Origin: Lachnospiraceae bacterium
GTDB lineage: Bacteria; Bacillota; Clostridia; Lachnospirales; Lachnospiraceae
Assembly (NCBI GenBank): GCA_024697065.1
Contig: JAILGE010000010.1
Span: 60,010-124,009 of the forward strand
Direction of reading: 5' to 3'
Length of the DNA stretch: 64,000 nt
The position numbers were made by a program, and so were the translations under genes. The notes under the pieces are model-generated. The model worked only from the letters and a program-made list of their open reading frames with translations. It had not been told where the DNA came from and did no database searches. Of the stretch, positions 36,974 through 46,687 are shown in pieces (the first letter of the stretch is position 1; each line of letters opens with the position of its first letter).

Positions 36974-38233
36974 ATGGGTTCATATGATAATAAACTGACA
37001 GAGCTTTGCGAACAGGCAAAAAGCGCTAAATACGATATACAGAAATTAAGCAATGAAGAAAGAAACAGGGCACTTTTGGAAGTTGCCGATAACCTTCTTC
37101 GTCATAGTGCAGAAATAATCGCAGAAAATGATAAAGATATAGCCAATGCCAAAGAGAGGGGAGTGAGCGAACCTCTTCAGGACAGATTAAGACTTACGGA
37201 GGACAGGATACAGGCAATAAGCGAGGGATTAAAGCAGGTCGCTGCACTTCCGGATCCTCTTGGGGATGTCCTTGATACATTTGAAAGACCCAACGGATTA
37301 AAGATCCGAAAAGTCAGAGTGCCTTTGGGTGTTATCGGTATCATCTACGAATCCAGACCTAATGTTACAGCAGATGCTTTTGCCCTTACTTTCAAGGCGG
37401 GAAATTCCGTGATATTAAAGGGCGGATCCGATGCCATAAATTCAAACATTGCTATCGTAAAATATATAAGAGAAGCATTGAAGACTGTGGGAGTCAATGA
37501 GTGTGCGGTTGGACTCATCGAGTCAACGGACCGGGAGACCACTACAAAATTCATGCAGATGAAAGAATATGTGGATGTTCTTATTCCCCGCGGCTCAAAG
37601 AATCTTATCGCAAGTGTGGTAGCTAATTCCAGGATCCCTGTTATCGAGACCGGGGCCGGAAACTGTCATATATATATAGATAAAGCTGCCGACCCTGAAA
37701 AAGCCGTTAGCATAATCGTTAACGCAAAGACACAGCGTCTCGGAACATGCAATACAGCCGAATCACTCGTGGTTCATAAGGATATTCTCGATACTGTTTT
37801 TGTTAAAGCTGCTGCAGCGCTTCGTGAAAAGAAAGTAGCTTTATTTGCCGACAAACCTTCTCTTGATGCATTCGGCGATGCAACACCGGCTTCAGACGAG
37901 GATTTCGCAACCGAGTATCTCGATCTTAAGATGTCGGTTAAGACAGTAAATGATATCGATGAAGCAATAGCTCATATCAACAGATACAGCACTCATCATT
38001 CGGATGCGATAATCACGGAAGATAAAGCTGCCGCTGAGAAGTTCTTAAACGAAATAGATTCAGCATGTGTTTATGTGAATGCTTCAACCAGATTTACCGA
38101 CGGCTTCGAGTTTGGATTCGGTGCCGAGATAGGTATCAGCACTCAGAAGCTTCATGCCAGAGGCCCCATGGGACTTAAGGAACTCACATCATACAAATAT
38201 AAGATAATCGGAAACGGTCAGATACGTGGATAA
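36974..38233 (+). CDS. proA: Glutamate-5-semialdehyde dehydrogenase (gamma-glutamyl phosphate reductase)
   Basis: Second step of proline synthesis, NADPH-dependent reduction of gamma-glutamyl phosphate. 419 residues, normal length. Catalytic Cys259 lies in QRLGTCNTAESL. GVIGIIYESRPNVTADAFAL and GFGAEIGISTQKLHARGPMG are family hallmarks. A GAGGTG ribosome site precedes ATG 36974. The 3' end overlaps miaB by 8 bases. Confidence 0.97.
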   Translation: MGSYDNKLTELCEQAKSAKYDIQKLSNEERNRALLEVADNLLRHSAEIIAENDKDIANAKERGVSEPLQDRLRLTEDRIQAISEGLKQVAALPDPLGDVLDTFERPNGLKIRKVRVPLGVIGIIYESRPNVTADAFALTFKAGNSVILKGGSDAINSNIAIVKYIREALKTVGVNECAVGLIESTDRETTTKFMQMKEYVDVLIPRGSKNLIASVVANSRIPVIETGAGNCHIYIDKAADPEKAVSIIVNAKTQRLGTCNTAESLVVHKDILDTVFVKAAAALREKKVALFADKPSLDAFGDATPASDEDFATEYLDLKMSVKTVNDIDEAIAHINRYSTHHSDAIITEDKAAAEKFLNEIDSACVYVNASTRFTDGFEFGFGAEIGISTQKLHARGPMGLKELTSYKYKIIGNGQIRG

Positions 38234-39689
38234 TAAGTTCAGAATTAAAAATGCCGACTACAGTCCTTTCATCAGCACAAAGGAATATGAAGCTGATAAA
38301 GAGATCGGATATCAAAAAGAGTATCTTGAAGAATTAAAAAAGATAACCATAGGATTCGGAGAAAAGATCGGGCATAAGCCTTCGGCTTGCGTGGTCACCT
38401 TCGGATGCCAGATGAATGCAAGAGATTCGGAAAAGCTTGCCGGAGTACTTAAGGAAGCCGGATTTGAGATAACGGAAAGTGAAGAAGCCGATCTGGTGGT
38501 ATTTAATACATGTACCGTCAGAGACAATGCCAATCAGCGTGTTTACGGCAGACTCGGTGCTCTTCATTCCATGAAGAAAAGCTATCCGGATAAAAAGATC
38601 GTTATCTGCGGCTGCATGACTCAGGAACCGCCGGTCATCGAGAAGCTCAAAAAAACCTACAGCTTTGTAAATCTTATCTTCGGAACACATAATATATATA
38701 AATTTCCCGAGCTCCTTTGCAAGATGTTCGGATCCGATAAGCTGGTCATAGATGTATGGAAAAAGACGGATGAGATAGTCGAGGCTTTCCCAACTGTCAG
38801 GAAATATCCGTTTAAGTCCGGCGTTAATATAATGTTCGGATGTGATAATTACTGCACTTACTGTATTGTTCCTTATGTCAGGGGCAGGGAACGCAGCAGA
38901 AGAAGCTCTGAGATACTTGAGGAAGTAAGGCAGCTTGCCGATGACGGCGTGGTTGAAGTGATGCTTTTGGGGCAGAATGTCAATTCCTACGGTAACGGTA
39001 TTGAAGGAGAAATGAGTTTTCCTCAGCTTTTGAAGGAAACATCACTGATTCCCGGGATTAAACGCGTTAGATTCATGACTTCAAATCCCAAGGACCTTTC
39101 GGATGAACTGATAGATGTCATGGCATCATCCGATGTGATCGCCAGACATCTGCATCTTCCGGTTCAGTCAGGCTCTGACAGAGTGCTTAAAGCGATGAAC
39201 AGACATTATACTCATGATGAGTATCTTGTTTTGGTAGATAAATTGAGAAAGGCCGTTCCGGGGCTTTCCATAACTACCGATATAATCGTCGGCTTTCCCA
39301 CGGAGACTCCTGAAGATGTGGAGGAGACAATAAGACTTGTAAATGAAGTCGGCTTCGATAATGCATTTACATTTATTTACTCCAAACGAACAGGTACTCC
39401 TGCCGCTGATCTTGAAATGGCCATGACACCCGAAATGATATCGGAATGCTTTGATAAAGTACTTAAGACTGTTCAGGATAATGCAAGGAGTTGTGCGGCG
39501 AAGCTTACGGGACAAAAGAACGTTGCGCTGGTCGAAGAAGTGAACGAACATGATCCGTCTCTTGTGACAGGACGATTATCTAATAATTATCTTGTGCATT
39601 TTCCGGGAGATGCTTCAATGACAGGAAAACTTATAAATGTAGAACTTACCGAGAATAAAGGATTTTATTTCTACGGCAGAGCATTATGA
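38226..39689 (+). CDS. miaB: tRNA-2-methylthio-N6-dimethylallyladenosine synthase
   Basis: Radical-SAM methylthiotransferase acting at A37 of tRNAs reading U-starting codons. 487 residues from a GTG start at 38226. The N-terminal UPF0004 cluster is bound by Cys61 (TFGCQMN), Cys96 (NTCTVRD) and Cys130 (CGCMTQEP). The radical SAM cluster is CDNYCTYC with Cys206, Cys210 and Cys213. A C-terminal TRAM domain follows (about 415-487). Its partner MiaA, which makes the substrate, is encoded three genes downstream. Confidence 0.96.
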   Translation: MDNKFRIKNADYSPFISTKEYEADKEIGYQKEYLEELKKITIGFGEKIGHKPSACVVTFGCQMNARDSEKLAGVLKEAGFEITESEEADLVVFNTCTVRDNANQRVYGRLGALHSMKKSYPDKKIVICGCMTQEPPVIEKLKKTYSFVNLIFGTHNIYKFPELLCKMFGSDKLVIDVWKKTDEIVEAFPTVRKYPFKSGVNIMFGCDNYCTYCIVPYVRGRERSRRSSEILEEVRQLADDGVVEVMLLGQNVNSYGNGIEGEMSFPQLLKETSLIPGIKRVRFMTSNPKDLSDELIDVMASSDVIARHLHLPVQSGSDRVLKAMNRHYTHDEYLVLVDKLRKAVPGLSITTDIIVGFPTETPEDVEETIRLVNEVGFDNAFTFIYSKRTGTPAADLEMAMTPEMISECFDKVLKTVQDNARSCAAKLTGQKNVALVEEVNEHDPSLVTGRLSNNYLVHFPGDASMTGKLINVELTENKGFYFYGRAL

Positions 39690-39713
39690 TATTGGGATGG
39701 TACAGTTAAGATA

Positions 39714-42389
39714 ATGTTTACATATGAAACAATAGATTATAACCGGGTCACGCCTATGATGCAGCAATACCTGGATACGAAAAAAGGGTACATGGATTGT
39801 ATCCTTTTTTACAGACTCGGTGATTTTTATGAGATGTTTCTGGATGATGCGGTTAATGCATCGAAGGCGTTAGACATCACTTTGACCGGCAAGAATTGCG
39901 GCCTCGAAGAGAGGGTGCCCATGTGTGGGGTGCCTTTCCATTCCGTGGAGGGATATCTTGATAAGCTCGTGGAATCGGGATACAAGGTTGCCATATGTGA
40001 GCAGACGGAAGACCCAAAGCTTGCAAAAGGTCTTGTTAAGCGTGAAGTTGTCCGTATCGTTACACCCGGCACCAATATCACTCCTCAGGCCCTTGATGAG
40101 AGCAGGAACCAGTTTCTTATGTGTATCATAAGTCTGGAGGATTCCTTTGGTATCGCTTTTACGGATATCTCTACCGGTGAATTTTTCCTTACGGAGACAG
40201 ATTCTGCAGATAAATTAAAAGATGAGATCAATAAACAGTCTCCAAGAGAGATAATCTGCAATGAAGCAGCTATGCTGTCATGTTCGTTTTTGGAGAAGGC
40301 AAAGAACGAGAATAATATAGCTGTAAGCACCCTGGGAAGCTGGTATTTTGATTCGGAGGACTGCAAAAAAGCTCTTTTAGATCATTTTAAAGTATCTTCC
40401 GTCACAGCTTTAGGGATAGATATGTTTCCTGCGGGGATCATCTCGGCGGGAGCCCTCATGCAATATCTCTATGAGACTCAAAAGATCCCTCTCACACATA
40501 TCACTCACATTCTTCCTTATACCGGAAGCAGGTATATGCTTCTTGATTCCGCTACCAGGAGAAATCTGGAGCTTTGTGAGACCATGCGCGACAAATCAAA
40601 GCGCGGTTCTCTTTTCTGGGTCCTTGATAAAACAAAGACTGCCATGGGAGCGAGAATGCTAAGGTCTGATATCGAACAGCCTCTTACGGATGAAGAAGGT
40701 ATCGTAAAGCGTGAAAACGGTATAGAAGCCTTGATGAAATGCGGTATGGACCGTGATGAGCTGAGAGAATATCTGACAGCGATATATGATCTGGAAAGAC
40801 TCCTGGCACGCATCAGTTATCATTCAGCCAATCCCAGAGACATGCTTGCACTTAAAGGCTCTCTTATGATGCTGCCTCCCATTAAGACAGTTCTTAAGGG
40901 CTTTGATTGTGCAGAGCTCCTTGAGATCGACGAAGCAATCGATTCGCTGGAAGATATTTCCGGTGAGATCGAGAAGGCTGTAATAGACGATCCCCCCATA
41001 ACCATAAGAGAAGGCGGGATCATAAAAGACGGGTTTGATAAAGATATCGATGAATTGAGATATGCCAGCACCAACGGTAAGAACCTGCTTGCGGATCTTG
41101 AAAATAAAGAGCGTGAACGCACGGGGATCAAGAATCTCAAGATCAAATACAATAAAGTATTCGGATATTATCTTGAAGTTACCAACTCATACAAGGATCT
41201 GGTTCCGGAAGAGTATGTAAGAAAGCAGACCATTTCGGGTTCTGAACGTTACAGCATGCCGAAGTTAAAAGAGCTGGAGGATATGATCCTTAATGCACAG
41301 GATAAGCTCGCTACTCTTGAATATGATGCTTTTTGTGCTTTGCGCGATAAAGTTGAAGACAATCTGACCAGAATACAGAAGACAGCCCGTGCCATAGCAA
41401 GGCTTGATGTACTTTGTTCACTTTCCGTTGTTGCCGAACAGAATCATTTTGTAAGACCGAAGATCAATCATAAGGGTGTCATAGATATTAAAAACGGAAG
41501 ACATCCCGTGGTTGAGAAGATCATGGGAAATGATCAGTTTATAGATAATGATACTTTTCTTGATAAGAAAAAGAACTGTATATCCGTTATCACCGGTCCC
41601 AATATGGCAGGAAAATCAACCTATATGAGACAGGTGGCTCTCATATCGCTTATGTTCCAGATAGGTTCTTTTGTCCCGGCAAAAAGTGCCGATCTTTGTA
41701 TCGTGGACCGTATATTTACAAGAGTAGGTGCATCGGACGATCTTGCCAGCGGCCAGTCCACCTTCATGCTTGAAATGAATGAAGTTGCAAATATCTTAAA
41801 AAATGCCACATCCGATTCACTGCTCATACTTGATGAAATAGGACGGGGGACATCAACCTTTGACGGACTTGCCATAGCATGGGCCGTGATCGAATATATC
41901 AGCAGTAAGAAGATACTTGGAGCCAAGACGCTTTTTGCAACTCATTACCATGAGCTTACAGAGTTGGAAGGCAAGATGGATAATGTAAATAATTACTGCA
42001 TTGCCGTTAAAGAACAGGGTGATGATATAGTTTTCTTAAGAAAGATCGTGCCAGGCGGTGCAGATAAGAGCTACGGTATCCAGGTTGCCAAGCTTGCGGG
42101 AGTACCTGCGGTCGTGACCGACAGAGCGTCTGAGATCGTGGCACAGCTTTTAAATAATGACATAACAGGGAAACTTTCAGAGATCGCCATTGCAGACCCT
42201 GCGGCGAAGCGCACTTCTGTTGTGTTTGATGATGTTGATAAGGGGCAGATGAGCTTCTTTGATACCACCAGGGATGAAGATATCCTGAAAGAGCTGGAGG
42301 AGTTGGACATCACAAAGCTTACACCTCTGGACGCATTGAATACTCTTTATAAATATCAGAGCAAACTTAAGAACAGATACGGATCATGA
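39714..42389 (+). CDS. mutS: DNA mismatch repair protein MutS
   Basis: Recognises mispaired bases and recruits MutL. 891 residues, usual length. The mismatch-reading Phe-x-Glu lies in LGDFYEMF in the N-terminal domain. The ATPase has Walker A GPNMAGKS at 628-635 and LILDEIGRGTSTFDGLAIAW, and the dimerisation C-terminus is intact. The ribosome site at ATG 39714 is weak, but the frame aligns with the family's start (TPMMQQYLDTKKGYMD). It ends with a 4-base overlap with mutL, so the two are coupled. Confidence 0.97.
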   Translation: MFTYETIDYNRVTPMMQQYLDTKKGYMDCILFYRLGDFYEMFLDDAVNASKALDITLTGKNCGLEERVPMCGVPFHSVEGYLDKLVESGYKVAICEQTEDPKLAKGLVKREVVRIVTPGTNITPQALDESRNQFLMCIISLEDSFGIAFTDISTGEFFLTETDSADKLKDEINKQSPREIICNEAAMLSCSFLEKAKNENNIAVSTLGSWYFDSEDCKKALLDHFKVSSVTALGIDMFPAGIISAGALMQYLYETQKIPLTHITHILPYTGSRYMLLDSATRRNLELCETMRDKSKRGSLFWVLDKTKTAMGARMLRSDIEQPLTDEEGIVKRENGIEALMKCGMDRDELREYLTAIYDLERLLARISYHSANPRDMLALKGSLMMLPPIKTVLKGFDCAELLEIDEAIDSLEDISGEIEKAVIDDPPITIREGGIIKDGFDKDIDELRYASTNGKNLLADLENKERERTGIKNLKIKYNKVFGYYLEVTNSYKDLVPEEYVRKQTISGSERYSMPKLKELEDMILNAQDKLATLEYDAFCALRDKVEDNLTRIQKTARAIARLDVLCSLSVVAEQNHFVRPKINHKGVIDIKNGRHPVVEKIMGNDQFIDNDTFLDKKKNCISVITGPNMAGKSTYMRQVALISLMFQIGSFVPAKSADLCIVDRIFTRVGASDDLASGQSTFMLEMNEVANILKNATSDSLLILDEIGRGTSTFDGLAIAWAVIEYISSKKILGAKTLFATHYHELTELEGKMDNVNNYCIAVKEQGDDIVFLRKIVPGGADKSYGIQVAKLAGVPAVVTDRASEIVAQLLNNDITGKLSEIAIADPAAKRTSVVFDDVDKGQMSFFDTTRDEDILKELEELDITKLTPLDALNTLYKYQSKLKNRYGS

Positions 42390-44302
42390 ATAAGATAAAG
42401 GTACTTGATAACAATACCATAGACAAGATAGCTGCCGGCGAGGTAGTGGAGCGCCCTGCAAGCGTAGTTAAAGAGCTTGTGGAAAATGCAATAGATGCAG
42501 GTGCCGATGCCATAACAGTGGAGATCAAAAGCGGCGGTATCGAATATATACGTGTTACCGATAACGGAAGCGGAGTCGAGCCTGAAGATATGGCTACGGC
42601 TTTTTTGCGTCATGCCACAAGCAAGATCACCAATATTGATGATCTGAATTCCCTTCATTCAATGGGATTCAGAGGTGAAGCATTGGCAAGTATCGCATCC
42701 GTAAGCCATGTGACCATGATCTCCAAGACCCGGGATGCGTTGATGGGACACAGATTTGAAATAGATGGCGGTGTGGCCGGAGAGCTTACGGAGATCGGTG
42801 CGCCCGACGGAACCACTATAGTTGCGACTCATCTTTTTTATAATGTTCCCGTAAGACGTAAGTTCCTTAAATCTGCTGCTGCCGAGGGCGGAATGATCGG
42901 CGAGCTCATGGAACATCTCGCTCTTTCAAGACCCGATATATCATTCAAATTTGTATCCAACGGAAAAAATCAGATTTTTACCAATGGCGGCGGTGATCTT
43001 CAAGATGTTATCTACCGCATCTACGGAAGAGAAATGGCGAAGGAGACCATTCCCATTTCGTATGAAAAAGACGGCATAAGGATAGACGGTTATCTCGGAA
43101 CTCCTGCCATCAACAGACCCAACAGAAATTTTGAAAATTATTTCCTGAACAACAGATATATTAAAAGTGATGTGGTGGCTAAAAGTCTGGAGGACGGCTA
43201 CAGCGGATATACAATGCAGCACAAATTTCCTTTCTGTGTTATATCCATTGAAATGTCTCCGGATGAGATAGATGTAAATGTACACCCTTCAAAAATGGAC
43301 GTGCGATTCCATGACAGAGAAAATGTATATGATAATCTGTCATCGGCTGTATCGGAAGCATTGCACGGTCATGAGATGATCCCCGAGGCTGACCTGGATA
43401 AAGACAGGCACAGCATCCGGCCTGAAATAACAGAGGCTCCGGAACCCTTTGAAAATAAAAGGATAGAAGAAAGCATCGATCCTTCTGAAAAATCTGAGTC
43501 AGAGTCCGGGATAAAGGTCGAAACTGCGGAAGCTAATGTTCCTTTAACCAAAGAAAACCGAAATATCTTCAGTGTTGATTTTTCACAGGATGAAGCGGTG
43601 GTTACCGATTTCAAAAAAAGTGAAGAATCAAACGGGTTTAAGGATCTCAGAGATTTCACCGAGCGAAAAGCTGTCCAGATGGAGATCCTTCCCAGGGAAC
43701 GTGTTATATCCGCGAATGCCAGAAAGCGATATGAGCTTATAGGACAGGTATTCAATACTTATTGGATTTTTACTTACGAGGATAAGCTTTATTTTGCGGA
43801 TCAGCATGCTGCTCATGAAAAGGTCAACTACGAGAGGATGCTCGCAGCTTATAAAGAGCATAAGGTTTATAAACAGCAGACTTCTCCGCCTATAGTGGTA
43901 AGTCTTTCGGCTGAAGAAGATGAAACACTTCAAAGATTCAGGAATTATTTTGATGAACTTGGATTTGAGATAAGTGATTTCGGCGGCAGAGAATACGCGA
44001 TACACACCGTTCCGTTGGATCTGTACAGAAAAAATGCAAAAACACTGTTTATGGAGATCCTGGATGATATCAGGCTCAGAGGCATCAAAGATGCTCCGAA
44101 TGTGATCGAGCGTGTTATAGCATCCATGGCCTGTAAGGCTTCCGTCAAGGGCGGCGATGCCATCTCAAGAGAACAGATGGACCGTGTTCTTGATGAATTA
44201 CTGACCCTGGATAATCCTTATCATTGTCCCCACGGAAGACCTACCATTTTCTCGGTAAGCAGAACAGAGCTGGAGCGAAAATTCAAGAGGATAGTAAATT
44301 AA
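42386..44302 (+). CDS. mutL: DNA mismatch repair endonuclease MutL
   Basis: 638 residues. The GHKL ATPase N-terminus shows AAGEVVERPASVVKELVENA and MGFRGEALASI. The C-terminal domain carries the endonuclease motif DQHAAHEKVNYE from Asp472, plus ACKASVKGGD and CPHGRPT. These are seen in MutL proteins that nick DNA themselves, as in bacteria that lack MutH. A variable acidic linker (about 335-440) joins the halves. The start overlaps the mutS stop (ATGA). Confidence 0.96.
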   Translation: MNKIKVLDNNTIDKIAAGEVVERPASVVKELVENAIDAGADAITVEIKSGGIEYIRVTDNGSGVEPEDMATAFLRHATSKITNIDDLNSLHSMGFRGEALASIASVSHVTMISKTRDALMGHRFEIDGGVAGELTEIGAPDGTTIVATHLFYNVPVRRKFLKSAAAEGGMIGELMEHLALSRPDISFKFVSNGKNQIFTNGGGDLQDVIYRIYGREMAKETIPISYEKDGIRIDGYLGTPAINRPNRNFENYFLNNRYIKSDVVAKSLEDGYSGYTMQHKFPFCVISIEMSPDEIDVNVHPSKMDVRFHDRENVYDNLSSAVSEALHGHEMIPEADLDKDRHSIRPEITEAPEPFENKRIEESIDPSEKSESESGIKVETAEANVPLTKENRNIFSVDFSQDEAVVTDFKKSEESNGFKDLRDFTERKAVQMEILPRERVISANARKRYELIGQVFNTYWIFTYEDKLYFADQHAAHEKVNYERMLAAYKEHKVYKQQTSPPIVVSLSAEEDETLQRFRNYFDELGFEISDFGGREYAIHTVPLDLYRKNAKTLFMEILDDIRLRGIKDAPNVIERVIASMACKASVKGGDAISREQMDRVLDELLTLDNPYHCPHGRPTIFSVSRTELERKFKRIVN

Positions 44303-44314
44303 GAAATTGATCCT

Positions 44315-45259
44315 ATGGACAAACTGATAATCATCGCCGGTCCTACTGCCGTTGGGAAATCCGCTGCGGCAGTGGAGCTGGCTAAAAGAATAGACGGAGA
44401 GATCGTTTCTGCCGATTCCATGCAGGTCTATAGAAATATGGATATAGGTACTGCCAAGATAACAAAGAAAGAGATGCAGGGGATCCCTCATCACTTACTG
44501 GATATCCTTGAGCCGGAAGAAGAATTTAATGTATCTGTTTTTCAAAAACTTGCTTGTGATGCCATAAGTGATATCAATTCCAGAGGGAAGATCCCGATCC
44601 TTACCGGAGGCACCGGATTCTATATCCAATCTGTTTTGTACGGTATCGAATTTACAAAGGAAGATACGGACAAGTCATACAGAAGAGAACTGGAAGAGAC
44701 CGCCTTAACTAAAGAGGGCAGACAGATCCTCGTCGAAAGATTAAGAGCTGTGGATCCGGGGGCGTTTGATACGATACATGAAAATAACATAAAGCGTGTT
44801 ATCAGAGCTTTGGAATTCTATAAAGAAACCGGAATGAAGATCTCCGAGCATAATGAAAAGATGCGAAAGAAACCGCCTGTATACAGATATGCGGGATTTT
44901 TCATGACGGATAACAGAGAAAAGCTTTATGAACGTATAGACAAGCGGGTTGATAAGATGATGGAGGACGGGCTTTTAAACGAAGTAAAAGCTCTTCTGGA
45001 CAGAGGGGTGTCCCCGGATGCAACTTCCATTCAGGGACTTGGTTATAAGGAGATCTATGCATATCTAAGGGGTGAATGTTCACTTGAGGATGCGGTATAT
45101 CTTATCAAAAGGGACAGCAGACATTTTGCAAAGCGTCAGATTACCTGGTTTAAAAACAGGGAAGACTTTATAGAAACGGACCGTTCGTTATTTGAAGATG
45201 CGGCGGCAGAGATTCCCGATTTCATGTTCGGGAAGGTGAAAGAAAAGAATATTATTTGA
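44315..45259 (+). CDS. miaA: tRNA dimethylallyltransferase
   Basis: Transfers the dimethylallyl group to A37 of tRNA, the substrate later modified by MiaB. 314 residues. P-loop GPTAVGKSAAAVELAK lies near the N-terminus, followed by SADSMQVYRNMDIGTAK and LTGGTGFYIQSVLYG. The IQGLGYKEIYAYLRG segment lies near residue 230. It follows mutL by 12 bases. Gene order miaB-mutS-mutL-miaA is common in Firmicutes. Confidence 0.96.
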   Translation: MDKLIIIAGPTAVGKSAAAVELAKRIDGEIVSADSMQVYRNMDIGTAKITKKEMQGIPHHLLDILEPEEEFNVSVFQKLACDAISDINSRGKIPILTGGTGFYIQSVLYGIEFTKEDTDKSYRRELEETALTKEGRQILVERLRAVDPGAFDTIHENNIKRVIRALEFYKETGMKISEHNEKMRKKPPVYRYAGFFMTDNREKLYERIDKRVDKMMEDGLLNEVKALLDRGVSPDATSIQGLGYKEIYAYLRGECSLEDAVYLIKRDSRHFAKRQITWFKNREDFIETDRSLFEDAAAEIPDFMFGKVKEKNII

Positions 45260-45282
45260 TTATTCTTATTTTGGAGGGATCA

Positions 45283-46590
45283 ATGGATTATCATCATATA
45301 CACAAAGAACTGGGAATCGATGAAGAAACCTTCGCTTTCGGAGAAAAGATCCGAAAAGGATTGAAGGAAAGATTCGAAGAGATAGATAACAATGCAGAGC
45401 TTAATCAGTTAAAAGTTATTAATGCGATGCAGAAAAACAAAGTGAGCGAAGCGTGTCTTCTGGGAACAACGGGCTATGGATATAACGATCTCGGAAGGGA
45501 TACTCTCGAAAAAGTATATGCCGATATCTTTCATACGGAAGATGCACTTGTTCGTCCACAGATAACCTGCGGAACACATGCACTGGCGCTTGCGCTTATG
45601 AGTAATCTGCGCCCCGGAGATGAACTTTTAAGCCCTGTAGGCAGACCTTATGATACCCTGACTTCTGTAATCGGTATCGATGAAGATGATGAAAAGGGCG
45701 GTCATATTACAGGCTCTCTTAAGGAGTATGGTATAGGTTACAGACAGGTCGATCTTCTGCCGGACGGTTCCTTTGATCTGGATGGTATCGCAAAAGCGAT
45801 CAACGATAGGACGCGTATGGTCACGATACAGCGTTCGAAGGGATATGCTGTAAGGCCCACTCTTTCAGTGGAAAGAATAGGTGAGCTTATATCCTATATT
45901 AAGAATATCAAAGCCGATGTCGTGGTAATGGTGGATAACTGTTACGGCGAATTCGTTCAGCTTTCGGAGCCTTCGGATTTCGGTGCGGATCTTTGTGTCG
46001 GATCACTCATAAAGAATCCCGGCGGCGGCTTATGTCCCTGCGGCGGTTATATAGCAGGAAAAAGAGAATATATTGAAAATGCAGCTTACAGGCTGACTTC
46101 TCCCGGGCTCGGTAAAGAAGTGGGCGCGTCCATGTCTGTTTTACCCTCATTTTATCAGGGACTTTTTCTGGCGCCTTCCGTAACGGCATCTGCCCTTAAG
46201 ACATCGATCTATGCGGCAAATCTTTACGAAACACTGGGCTTTAAAGCAACGCCTAATGCCACAGAACCAAGATATGACATAATACAGGCCATAACACTTG
46301 GCAGTGAAGAGAGGATATGCGCTTTCTGCGAAGCAATACAGGCGGCATCCCCTGTGGATTCCTTCATAAAACCGGAACCCTGGGATATGCCGGGGTATAA
46401 TGACAAGGTCATCATGGCTGCAGGTGCATTTGTTTCGGGATCCAGCATTGAACTATCTGCCGATGCACCCATAAGAGACCCTTATGCGGTATATTTCCAG
46501 GGCGGCCTTACTTTCGCTCATGGTGCCCTCGGAATGCTCAAAACGGTTCAGGCACTGAAAGATAAAGGTCTCATATCCGGTATTTCATGA
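45283..46590 (+). CDS. YnbB-type PLP-dependent enzyme (methionine gamma-lyase/aluminium-resistance family)
   Basis: 435 residues from ATG 45283 behind TTGGAGGG; a TTG at 45256 overlaps miaA and is less likely. The PLP Lys is probably Lys244 in SLIKNPGGGLCPCGGYIAG. The GTTGYGYNDLGRD and RPQITCGTHALALAL segments are typical of the family. Annotated homologues are called aluminium resistance proteins or cystathionine beta-lyase-like; the true substrate is unclear. It ends the miaB-miaA unit, as ynbB follows miaA in Bacillus. Confidence 0.85.
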   Translation: MDYHHIHKELGIDEETFAFGEKIRKGLKERFEEIDNNAELNQLKVINAMQKNKVSEACLLGTTGYGYNDLGRDTLEKVYADIFHTEDALVRPQITCGTHALALALMSNLRPGDELLSPVGRPYDTLTSVIGIDEDDEKGGHITGSLKEYGIGYRQVDLLPDGSFDLDGIAKAINDRTRMVTIQRSKGYAVRPTLSVERIGELISYIKNIKADVVVMVDNCYGEFVQLSEPSDFGADLCVGSLIKNPGGGLCPCGGYIAGKREYIENAAYRLTSPGLGKEVGASMSVLPSFYQGLFLAPSVTASALKTSIYAANLYETLGFKATPNATEPRYDIIQAITLGSEERICAFCEAIQAASPVDSFIKPEPWDMPGYNDKVIMAAGAFVSGSSIELSADAPIRDPYAVYFQGGLTFAHGALGMLKTVQALKDKGLISGIS

Positions 46591-46616
46591 AAATATACAG
46601 CTTTGAACAGTTAGTC

Positions 46617-46645
46617 TGCACAAAGCCTTGTTTTTGTGTTAAAAT
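46617..46645 (+). promoter_or_regulatory. Extended -10 promoter upstream of mreB
   Basis: TGCACA (46617-46622), 17-base spacer, TAAAAT (46640-46645) preceded by TG at 46637-46638. An inverted repeat CACAAA / TTTGTG (46619-46624 and 46633-46638) fills the spacer and could be an operator or chance. The gene starts 43 bases downstream behind AAAGGAA. Confidence 0.52.
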
Positions 46646-46687
46646 TTAGTGTTATGGTAACCAAATTTAACTGAAAGGAACTTACTG

